From Zantedeschia hybrid cultivar (Eukaryota > Streptophyta > Magnoliopsida > Alismatales > Araceae): a stretch of DNA of 64,000 bases. Shown in pieces: positions 9,701 to 21,700 of the stretch. The position numbers and the translations under genes were made by a program. Under the pieces are notes generated by a model. The model did no database searches. It was not told where the DNA came from and saw only the letters and a program-made list of their open reading frames with translations. The first letter of the stretch is position 1. The number at the start of each line of letters is the position of its first letter. The DNA is taken from positions 48,962,045 through 49,026,044 of the forward strand of contig JARZZO010000003.1 of the NCBI GenBank assembly GCA_030544215.1, in the 5' to 3' direction.

Positions 9701-12700
9701 CAGTGGGAGCACTGCAAGGAACAACAATATAAATATGAAGAAATCTAGTTTAAATGCAATTTTTTTCTTTAAAGACTAATGGGACTAGTGGACCTTAAGA
9801 TATGGGTTTTTAGTGGGCTGTTGTTAGACAAACTCTAAGGTCTTGATGGGCTGGAATTAAGAGTTTAATGGGTTGAAATGGGCTAGTTTTATTGGAGACT
9901 TAATGGGCCTATAGGCCCTATACAGGGGCTTATTGGGCCCAAAACAGGGTGAAACACTAGGCCCTTATTGGGCTATGAGTTGGACCCTTAAATGGGCCAC
10001 TAATGGGCCTAAATTGAGCCTTGTTAATGGGCCTTCTAGAAGGCCCAAAGCCTTAAACCGCCCCAAGCCTTCGGGAAAGTTCCCACCTCCTCTGACTTCT
10101 GTAAATAGGGGATCACCCTCCTATAGTCCTATGTACCAAAGAGAGGGTAAGGTGAGAGAGAGAGAGAGAGAGAAAGGAAGAGAGAAGAAGAAGAGGAAAA
10201 AGGGAGCAAGGGGCAGTCTGGCAGTGGCCAGCAGCGGCCAGCAGTGGCTAGGCGGCGGCCGGTGGCAGCTTGGCAGTGGTCCGGCAGCGGCCCTCCTTTT
10301 AAGGTAGGGTGATACAACCCACTCCTCCTTTAGATTCTTTAATTGTTAGTGCTTCATTAGTTTATCTAAGTTTCAATTGAGATTAGGGTAGGGTTATAAG
10401 ACTTGTGTCATGCGGAGACCCTAAGCGCCGATTTGATAGGAGAATAAGAGCAGAATAAGGAGTCGTATTCCTAGAATAAGGCTAATTCTAATTTGATGGG
10501 CGGAATAACTTATACCGCGTTAGAATTGCTTATACTAGAATAAGAAGAATAAGCAATTCGACCCTAGACCCAAGAATTGCTTATTCTTCCTATTCCGCCA
10601 GTGGGTCCCACAAAACTATCAAAGCTAAACTCCCCTTATTCTAGTATACGTTATTCTAGATAAGTAATTCCGGATAACCTATTCTGCAAACAAATTGGGG
10701 TTAATAGTTTGATTTCAAGTTTTGGCAATATACCAGAGGTAGTTATATTGATTAATAAAAATGATCACAGATGCATTTAGTAATTAAGGATAATGACTTG
10801 ATAAGATATAGTATTGCTTAATTTAAGCATACAATAATGACATTCCATGCACATGCTTTACACGAATATCCAAAAAGCCATAGTTTAAAATAACTAATAT
10901 GATTAGAAAGGCCTTATATTTTGGTATGCATGTTTTAAGAAAGATTAATGTAAATTCTTTAGTTATTCATTACCATTATTTTAACTATTAGTTGAAATTG
11001 TGCCTAAAGTCATAGCTAAATTGATGATTTGTTGGTAGCAAGTCTAATGACTATATTTAGGGATTGAATAATGAATCTATATGATAAAATTATATTAAAG
11101 ATCCTTCATAGGATGTTGTCAAGATCCTTCACAAGATGTTGTCTAAGATCGTATTAATTAAAGACTCCTTCCAAGGGAGCAAGACTTGAGAACACAATTA
11201 ACGACCATTACCCCTTGAATACAACTACGATTATGAAAAAAGAAGTCCCTTCATAGAGGGATAAGATTCTTTTCATGATTATGCAGTAATTATGACTAAT
11301 GAATACATGTTTAATGATGATAATTTAATGATTAAGATTATGTCATTTATGATCATGTTTCTCGAAATATTTTCTTATTAATAAAAATGAAGGTGACATC
11401 ACTTCACTGGTGGAAAGGGCCCTTAAAGATATGTCCCTTGGGGATGGGGGACTTGGGTCATTGCTCCTTAAGATGTGTGCCGAAATTAGGGCACAGAGCA
11501 TCCCTTGTTCATTTTAAAGGGGTCTAGATGTCCAGATTCACGGATTGCCAACTTAAGGCAATGGATAGAAAGACCACTTGAGTGCACTCAGGGCTAGAAC
11601 CAGGACGACGTAGTTGGGGACCTACGTGTTCCAGTCAGCCTAAGAACATTGAGCATCTCCACTCAGCAAGTGAAGCTTACGGGTGGGTGGTTATCCTCGT
11701 CCCTCAGAAGAATGAGTCACTTAGTCGGAAGAACAACTAGCTACAAGAACAAGATCCTTCGGGGGAAAGATTAAAGAAAGAAAGATTAAGGATCAGAACT
11801 ACATTTATGATCGTGGCTCATCTCCAAGATAGACAGAATCTATGATTACCGAAGGAAAGATTAAAGAAAGAAAGATTAAGGATCATAACTACATTTATGA
11901 TCGTGGCTCATCTCCAAGATAGACAGAATCTATGATTACTTACATGAATTAACTCCTAGTTATGTATGTATGTATACATACATGTCTTTATAAGAGCCAT
12001 TAGAATAAGGAAGCATGAACTCAACTCATACTTCATAAAAAGAAAAACTAAGAGATATAAGGAAAAGGACCTTAAGACGATTGACAAAGCAACAAAAGTA
12101 GAGTTTTCTAATCCTTTTAATGATTTCCGAAGATTTTTATGATTCAAAGTTTCCTTGCCATATTGTGTTTTCCTCAGCTTGAGTTTTGTAGAATAAGCAC
12201 ATGCATGATTGGTTGTTTATTTTGTATAAGTAATATAGACACAAATGGATGGGTGGAAGTGGGGTGTAGATGAGTCCTACTGAGACCAACGTTTACATTT
12301 GCTCACATCCTACTATTTTCAAATATTTTAAGATTTTGATTTATTTATGCTAGTATGGTGGACGAAGGGCGAACCTGGAGCAACGGTTAAGTTGCCCCAT
12401 TTGTGACCTGGAGGTCATGGGAACCGTTGCCCCGTTTGTAACCTAGAGGTCACAGGTTCGAACCAAGGAAACAGCCTCTCTACTTAGTAGGGGTAAGGCT
12501 GCGTACATCGTCCCTTCCCTAGACCCCACAAATGGTGGGAGCTTCGTGCACTGGGTACGCCCCCTATGCTAGTATGGTGGGACGACAGTTAACTCAAACA
12601 GAATCATCAGGGATGGCCAGTGGTTACATTTCTATTGGGATATAAATTTTAATTATTTTGCTTATATTGTTATATGATGGACATGATTTTTCATTAATTT

Positions 12701-15700
12701 TATCTTTCAACATTTTATCATTTAGTTTCTAAATTGTGCAACTACCGAAAATCTAAATGTATATTATACACATAGCAGATTTGGTAGTACATGCACAAGG
12801 CTGAAATAAAATTATAAGATGTTTAACTCATGTCCTAAGTATGACAGCTACATACCCCAACTGCCGTTACTTGTAAACAAATACAGTTGTTTAAGGTAAT
12901 GGAATGTTGATGATGTTAGTGTATGAGTTTGAGCGGTAATAAGATTTGTGACATTACATGTATATTTTCCATGTCAAAGAACAGTTTATGAAAGACTTGA
13001 GAGGCAATAGTATTAAGTTGGGATCTCGTGAGGTAAAAAGTTCAAGAGTAGAGAATTTTCTAATTAGCTGACGTAAGAAGACGCAGTGAACAGCCTAAAT
13101 GAAGAGAATTGACAACGACCACTTATCATTATAGTAGATAATTACAAGCAATCCATACAGCAAATGAGGGTATATAGTTATGCATACGTAGGAGTGCTAA
13201 TATAGAATGAAATGGAAAATCATGCAGTAGGTAGGACAAATAGGACAAGAGTTGAGTTGGATTAGAGTTTAAAGAAACCATGGATAAAGTGTGGAAAGAA
13301 TTAATTAAGGCTAAAAGAGTGACCTTCTTGCTCTTTTTGCTCTTAATAAGAAGCAAGGTGGCCAAGTGATAGTTAAGGTTAAGGCCAGGTTTTTAGCAAA
13401 TCAAAGATATTTAGGAGCAAGCAACCCTGCTCAACTACCTACTAATTCGAAAATGAACCACAAATATTCCTAATCATAATAAATGATTAGTTACAAATAT
13501 ACATGTACTAATAGATTTATAGTTAAATTTCCTTACAAAAGCTAAAAGTAAGAAAAAGGTAACAGTTGATGAAGATGGTTGAGGCATTCGATAGCGGGAT
13601 GACAAGAGGATGGGAAGTAAGAAGTGGATTATGTTACTTTAAATATTGTAATTTGTAAAGGATAGATCACAAGCAAAGCTTAAAGATTCAAGATGGACTA
13701 GATGAGAGTTCCTAAAGAACTAGGTGCATACATTGATATAACTACTATGATTATTGGGTGTAAGAGGATTTGTACTAAGTACTGCTGAAATTTGAGTCGA
13801 GATCCTTGTTTAATGACAACCTTATATAGAAGGCTGGTACCTAGAAAGATTTTGAGGAAAGAAACTTGTAAATAAAACCTGAAATAGGTGATGATAATTG
13901 AGGGAATAAAGAAGTGTATTAGATAAGTATCCTATTGAAAAAAAAAAATGAGATGATGAGATAGTAAGACTAATATTCCTAAACAATTGTAAAGGACGTG
14001 TTAGGAACCAAATATGTATTAAAGATAATGACTGGTCTGCTTTTGATGTGGGAAATAGTTGTAGAAGACCAGAAAAGGGAACTAGGTTGGATAAGTTCTA
14101 AGAAGGATGACTTTCCACTGCTCAACATTGATATCCTTGTTGGCCATGAAATCTTGTCACTCATGGATGGATTCTCAAGATATAACCAGATGTTGATGGC
14201 AGAGGAAGACCAAGAGAAATGTCATTCATTACAATAACTATAATTGAAAAAAGCTGGTGCCACTACTACATTAAAGAAAGGACAGGGGGGCTATGACTTC
14301 AATCTTTTAGGATCTTAGTAAGATAAATTGTCAAGGGAACAAACTCCCAATAAGTCGTTCTAAGCATTAGCAGTGAGTAGTTGGTATACAAATTTTATGA
14401 TTTATGTCTAGGCATGCTTGAAAATCCCAAGGAAAGGAAAGAAAATGTAAAACAGGTTATGCTTACTTATATATATTATAAAGAGGAAAATAATGAAGTT
14501 AAGACTCTTAAATGGGTATGAAGGGCTGTTAGGAGAGTTTTTTTACTATTGCTCATTTATTTTTCTGTTTTGAGTTACATTCGATCATTTTAATCCCTTT
14601 TTTTGTGCATACGTTGTCCCCACAATGGGAGCTTCTCGAGGTTTCCACCCATAGTAAGAATTAAAGGAATTTGGTTTCCTTATCAGGAAAACCAGGTAGG
14701 AATATGCTGGGTACAATTATGGCATAAGTAAGATTTCCCACAAATTAGTATCAAGTTGGGTGTACTGATTGTGTTGTAATCTAAGCTGAAACTAATATCA
14801 AGATGAATGTATGAGAGCTGCAATCAGCAATGTTAATGTTAGCAAGATGTTAAGGAGGGATTGAGATGAAGTAGGGGTTAAAACGGAATTCTATCTTGAA
14901 ATGATGTTATGTTTAGTATATGAGTAGGGTTAATCTGAAGATGTAGACAACTTAGATGATGATAGATAAGTGAGTCTAGAAAAGACCCAAGAAGAGTGGT
15001 TGGGATTAGTGAAAGAGGTTCTATTTTCTAGATGGAGTCGCAAGAATATTAGTAAGATAAGATACAAAGACATGACTTACCTAGCTGATCAAGATAGAGC
15101 CTCATATAACAATAATGACGATGATGACTGGTCAGATGGAGTTAGTGGAAGATCACAACATCTGATTTCAGGATGAAAAGAAACCTTAAAACTGTAAAGC
15201 TAATTGCATGGTACTCAATTAGTTGTTTGTTAAACCATGAATGCTATACTATGTCCCTATTATAATTTTATCTATTAAAGAAAGCAAAAGATAAGGTCAT
15301 GTTAATCTAGAGAACTAGAACTTGAAGAAAAAACTTATGAAACAAGAACCGAGGGGCAAGGTAATCTATGAAAAGAATGTAGCAAAGTGACTTTACAGAA
15401 TTGCATGATAGATGATATTTTTGGTCATAGTGCTTATTTGAATGTTTTTCATTTGCATGTTTTACACGGGGCCCAAGTGACACTATAGGTTTAGTGCACG
15501 GTGCTGGCCATACTATGTATCTAAACCCTTTATGGTGGTCATAAGGTGATGCATCAATGTTTCTAGTTTTGGTAGTGATGAAATTTGTTGTTCTTGGCAA
15601 GTGGTTACCGCAGAACCACAAACTAAGGCAACACTTCCAAGTCCTACACATCGATTGATTTATGATATGGGTTTTTACTGAATTATGCAAGTCGTCAGTG

Positions 15701-18700
15701 TTCATGAACTGTGCTATGATACTACCCCTGCATAAAGCCAGAAGTGTCGAGAACAAACATTCCCTTGACTTGAACATCTGAATGAAGATATTTAGTCATG
15801 AGTTTTGAAGAAACAAAGTTCAAACGTAAAAGAAAGTAACTACAATTCTTGAGTCCCTAAGGTGATAACAATATGAAAAGTAGGTGTAAGAAGATAAGAA
15901 CCCCATGCTAAGAACATGCCTATCAGATTAGAGCAGTGGAAACATGGTGGAATGAGGAATTTAGTTTGAGTTATAAAACTCCAGATAAATCATATGGCAT
16001 AAATCATTAGGTGTTAAATTTGTGTTCTAAAGAAATCTTCATATAAATTAGGATTCCTTTTATGATTGAGGCAATATGTGGCGGTTGGAAAGAAGACAAT
16101 AGTTTTAGTGATTTTCGGTTGAAGAAAAATGAAATAAGCTAAATAAAGACCCAGAGAAACTCTAAAGGGAGTGATCTTTCATACATAAACACACATTAGC
16201 CGGAACTCCTACAAAGGTAGATTAAACCTTACGTTAGCAAAATGAACAAAAATGATGCCCTTTAGTTAACAGAAAACCTATGAGCGAAGAGAAACAAAAC
16301 TAGCTCTCCCCTTGGGTGGCGTCAAATAAAACGTGGGGTTAGATGTATTCAAAAAAGGCGGAGGGAGTGCTATCAAACTTTAGAAGAGAATAAGATGACA
16401 GTAAATTTCAAGGACGAAATTTTTATAAGGAGAGGAGGATGTAAGGTCCTACGAAATTGAGTAGGGACATATATATAAATATGAAGAAACCTAGGGTTAA
16501 AATATAATTTTTTTTCTTTAAAGTCTAATGGGTCTAGTGGACCTTAAGATATGGGTTTTTAGTGGGTGGTTATTGGACTAAAAGTTTAAGGTCTTAATGG
16601 GCTGGAACTAAGAGTTTAATGGGCTGAAATGGGCTGTTTTAATAGGAGTAGCACCTGCTGCACTGACCCCAATGCTGTACTGAGGGTCAGTTTAGAAGAC
16701 ATTTTTTTGAATTTTTTTAGGTAGGGCCTGAGGTGTCCTACACAACCATATAGACCGATCTCCGATCAGACGATGCAAAAAAAATCTGAAAAATCAAAAA
16801 CTTTTATTGGCTAGGCCCATTAAAGGCATTACTGTTCGTTCAGGCTTGATTTTTTATTTTTCAGATTTTTTTGGGTGTTCGATCGGAGATCGGCCTGTAC
16901 AGATGTGTAAGGCACCTCGGGGCCCATCTAAAAATTTTCAAAAAGTAATTTTTTTACCCACTGCACTGACCCTCAGTGCAGCAGTGGGGCAAGTGTTACT
17001 CATTTTATTAGAGATTTAATGGGCCTATACAGGGGCTTATTGGGCCCAAAACAGGCTGAAAACACTAGGCCCTTATTGGGCTATGTGTTGGACCCTTAAT
17101 GGGCCTCTGATGGGCGCCTTGTTAATGGGTTTTCTAGAAGCCCAAAACCTTAAACCGCCCCAGGCCTTCCAGAAAGTTCCCACCTCCTCTCACTTCTACC
17201 ACCCTACATTCCTATGTGCCAAAGAAAGGGTTAGGTGAGAGAGAGAGAGAGAGAGATAAGAAGAAGAGGGAAAAGGGAGCACAGGGCAGTCCAGTCCGGC
17301 GATAGCTTGGTGGCAGTCCGACGGTGTCACGGTGCCCTCCTTTTAAGGTAGGGTGATACAACCCACTCCTCCTTTAGGTTCTTTAATTATTAGTGCTTCA
17401 TTAGTTTAATTAAGTTTCAATTAGGATTATGGTAAGGATTATAAGATTTGTGTCATGGGGAGACCTTAACAGTTGGATTTCAAGTTTTGGCATTATATGA
17501 GAGGTGGTTATATTGATCAAGAAAAATAATTATACATGCATTTAGTAATTAAGGATAATGACTTGATAAGATATAGCATTCGTTAATTCAAGCATATGAT
17601 AATGACATTTCGATACACATGCTTTACATGAATATTCAAAAAACTATAGTTTAAAATAAGTAATATGATTAGAAAGGCCTTATATTTTGGTATGTGATGA
17701 GGCAGAATCCGATTCGGCCCATTAAAACAAGCCCAAATCCCGTTCAGCCCAACAGCAGCAGTACCAGGCCCTCCGGGAGCCTTCGGCCCATCAGCGGCCC
17801 AACAGCCCTCGGCCCGTAAGCGGCACCGTCGCTCCCGGCCCAACAGGCTTCAGCCCGTCAGCGGCCCACCAGCCTACGGCCCGGGAACAGCGCGGCAGCC
17901 CATGGCCCAACAGGCTTCGGCCCATCAGCGGCCCAACCCCCTTCGGCCCGGTAGCCGAATCCGGCCCACTCCGGTGGCGGATCAGGTACTATGGCGGTTT
18001 ATCAGTAAGCCCTCATTTAGTCCTATATCGGCTGCCACCGTTAACCATCCGCTATCCTTTGCTATAAATACACCGTTATTTATTGCCCAAAGGATGCTTC
18101 CCCAAGCCTCCGAGACCCTTAAGGACTACAGTCCGAAAAGCATTAAAGCTACTCTCTTTGCCTTCTGAATCGAATCTTCTTCAGGAGCTAACTTGACCGT
18201 CGGAGGGGGTTCCCCAGGGCTGAAGCCCGGGACTCCTGCTGACTGGTTTTCTTCTTCTTCCCCTCCTGCAGGAGCTCGGTTCGAATCATCGCCGACCTTC
18301 CCGAGTCGGTCTCGGCCGCCGACCTCGGACTCCTCTCCCTGGTCTCGACGCCGTGCGCCGGCTGCCCTGTGACGGAGGAGACTCGGTCTCGCGCCGCCCC
18401 TTCGTCTGCCGAAGGAGCTTCGGCCCCGACTTCTCGGAGCGAGCCAGCCTTCGGACCTTCGGCATCGCCTCTGCATCCTTCGTCTTCAGGATCCCCGTCG
18501 GGCCCTCTGAACACCGATCCGACCCAGCATCGGATCCATCTCTTCAGATTCCAGCTTCGGAGTCCGGTCGTGATAGCTTCGGCTACATCACGTGGCGCCG
18601 TCTGTGGGAAACTAACAAAACAAGTCATGTCTCAACGACCAATAGACCGACGATCCGGTCAAAGCGAAACAGAGGAACGGGAGGCCCCGACGCAGTTACC

Positions 18701-21700
18701 ACTCTCCGAAGGCACCCCATCCGCCCCTTTGAGCGCGGCATGGCTAGTCCCGCCAGGGTCTACAGCTGAAGACAACAGGATAAAGGAACTTCAGCAACAA
18801 GTGACCACACTGACTACCACTGTCACATCTTTGACAAACATGGTATCTGCCATGGCTCAGTACATGGGGGTATTGAGCCAACTCCTCCATCAGGCACCTC
18901 CCTTTCGCCCTGTACAGAACGAGGAGCCTCGGCCAGCGTCTTCGCAAGTCTTCGTCGACAAGGCCGTTTCGGTGATCGACGAGCCCTTGGCACCGCCTGC
19001 CCCTCGGGTAGCTCACCCACCACTTGTAAATCAGGAACCTCCACATAGGCGATATCGAAAGGAGCGGGACCGAGACAAGCAACAGGGTCCGCAGCCGTGG
19101 CACCTACCGCTACCTGCTCCCCCTTCCAAAATGCTTACGGAGGTAAAGCATATGCTCCGGCGGCCTCAACGCATAAAATCTGATCATCGCCGAAGGGACC
19201 CTAGCAGATATTGCGAATACCATCAGGAGACTGGCCACATAACTGATGAATGTCGGCAACTTCGGGAGGAGATAGATCGCCTCGTCAGAGCAGGCCAACT
19301 ACCGTTGTACCAGTAAGAACAGCCTCAACCGAGGCGCGACCGGAGAACCTCGGAGCAACAAGGCAACCACCGAAGAGATCCCCTTTCCTTTTTAAGGCTA
19401 TGCCTTTAAGATGACTGAAGTATTTGTAAACGGAAGCAACCGAGGGGCCCGCGGATTAGGGACCCCTTCGGACACGTATCCCCCTTGTCTAAAATACGGG
19501 GTACCTTCGGCACTTTATGTGAATTAACCTGGAATTTAGCCAGGAGACATAAGGAAAGTCTGTTCTTTGAAAAGTGTCTCAGCAACAATTCGCAAAAGTC
19601 TGCGGCAACCTGATTCGGAGTGGCTCAGGCCATGCGTACCGAATCAGAGCGGCACGGATTTCTTAGCAAAAGTCCGCGGCAACCTGATTCGGAGTGGCTC
19701 CGGCCATGCGTACCGAATCAGAGCGGCACGGATTTCTTAGCAAAAGTCCGCGGCAACCTGATTCGGAGTGGCTCCGGCCATGCGTACCGAATTAGAGCGG
19801 CACGGATTTCTTAGCAAAAGTCCGCGGCAACCTGATTCGGAGTGGCTCCGGCCGTGGGTACCGAATCAGAGCGGCATGGTATCTCTTAAGTCCGGAAGTC
19901 CTTCGATCCGACGAATGGCTTCGGCCATGTAATCCGGATCAGGACGCGGCATGGTATTTTCTCTAAGTCCGTGTAAACCGTACCGGGAGTGGCTTCGGCC
20001 ATGCAAACCGTATCGGGAGCGGCATGGTATTCTTTCTAAGTCCGTGTAAACCGTACCGGGAGTGGCTTCGGCCATGCAAACCGTATCGGGAGCGGCATGG
20101 TATTCTTTCTAAGTCCGTGTAAACCGTACCGAGAGTGGCTTCGGCCATGCAAACCGTATCGGGAGCGGTGTGGTATTCTCAAAGTCCGCGAGTCCTTTGA
20201 TCCGACGAATGGCGCTCGGCCATGTAATCCGGATCAGGACGCGGCATGATTTTCTCTAAGTCCGTGTAAACCGTACCGGGAGTGGCTTCGGCCATGCAAA
20301 CCGTATCGGGAGCGGCATGGTATTCTCTCAAAGTCCGCGAGTCCTTCGATCCGACGAATGGCTTCGGCCATGTAATCCGGATCAGGACGCGGCATGTTAT
20401 TCTCTAAGTATGCATAAGAAGCGGGAGTGGCTTCGGCCACACGAACCGCATCTAGAGCGGTGGGATACCCCTTCGGACATTATGAGCCACCTTAGCGAAG
20501 GCCCCGGCCGTATCTACTGGCAATATTTTATCAACGCCCTTTCCGAACCTAGATCGGGTCTCGGCTTCGCGAACTATAGCGAACGACAGCAGGGTCTCGG
20601 ATTTTTGAAAGGCTAGATCCAATCAAATCATGCAGAAGACAATGAGGTAAAACTCAGAAATACTTCCTATATTCACAGAAGGGGAAGTACAAAATCGGCT
20701 ATCCGTCTGGCCGAAGGCTTACAAGAAGAGGAAAACAAAAACTGAGGGGAGCCCTCGTATCAGCCCTCGACAACCCCTTCCTCCTCCGCTTCAACTGCGT
20801 CTTGGCCAGGAGAGGGAGAGGGAGAGTCAACGATCTGCACCGCTTCAGGAGCGGCAGCCTCGACGGGGGCCTCCTCGGCGGTCACGGCTTCGTCATCCGG
20901 AGCTGGGGGCGAGGCCCTCTCGGCCATGAGCTCTTTCCACCAGGATAGGAGCTCCCTGGCTTCCTCGCCCATCGGTAGGGCGACCCCGATCAAATCGACG
21001 CTCGGGCAGGCCCTCTGGGCGACAGCCAGCCCGAGGTCGAAGACCGAAGAAGACGCCAGCAGCTGGGCTTGGAGGATCTCTTCGGCGTAGTCCGGGCTAG
21101 CCTTGTAATCGGCTACGGCCGAGTCCGCCACCTCCTCCAACTCCTGCTTCAGTGCCGATACCTCCTCGGCATGGCGGCGCTTCTCCGAAGCCCGCCGGGA
21201 GTCCTTGTCCTGGATCTGGGCCTTGAGGGCCCGGATCTCAGTCTGGGCCGCAGCGAGCTCACGCTCGGCCTTCTCCTTCTCCCGCTCGGCCTTTTCCTTG
21301 GCCTTGGCGGAAGCACGGGCCTCTGCTGCCCTCTCCTCCAGCTGCGCCCGCGTCCGGGCGCTCGCGGTTGCGAGCCCATCGATCAGGGGCTCGATACGGG
21401 GCACCACCGAAGGCCCCTCACCCGAACCGGCCGACTCCCCCTCGGCCTCCAGGAGCTTGAGTCGGAGCAGCTCCTGATGGTGCATCAGGACGCTACCCGT
21501 CACCGCAGCCTGCGGACCGAAAGCAGACAAGGATCAGAGAAGATAAATCAAAAGACAACTAAGGAGAGCTAAGTCGAAGCACATTCAAGCTTCTTACCTG
21601 GACCGCCAACCGAGCGCTCATCGCCGCCAGGTCGGTGACCGAATGATCCTTCAGCTCTTCGAAAGCCGAAGGGAGAGTGAGGCTGCGGAGCAGACGGAGG

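Larger units (their letters stand above)
9713..12770 (+). repeat. 5' LTR of gypsy element a
   Basis: Aligns by eye with 16440-26798 once the nested elements are removed. Both copies hold 'ggaccttaagatatgggttttt', 'ggggcttattgggcccaaaa' and a GA microsatellite followed by 'gggtgatacaacccactcc'. The exact 3' end is uncertain because a small deletion removes the terminal 'gtgggccatta'. Confidence 0.85.
12771..16439 (+). other. Decayed internal region of gypsy element a
   Basis: Here gag-pol should lie, but frames are broken throughout. A degenerate primer-binding region ('tttggtagtacatgcac') follows the LTR, and only the reverse transcriptase remnant is recognisable. Parts (13000-13500, 13980-14340, 15240-15560, 16380-16439) have matching diverged stretches in gypsy element b (39400-39720, 43140-43240, 52640-52960, 53760-53816), so the two elements belong to one family. 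Confidence 0.7.

Noticed and set aside
12362..12564. tRNA gene suggested by box A/B-like motifs
   Set aside because: The sequence continues into the conserved Au SINE body with a target duplication and cannot form an acceptor stem.
15307..15777. 156-codon minus-strand open frame
   Set aside because: It is the reverse strand of decayed gypsy internal sequence; no family resemblance and the same region in gypsy b is broken.
19594..20470. CRISPR-like array
   Set aside because: Regular period but no unique spacers; the units are near-identical tandem repeats inside a retrotransposon of a plant genome.
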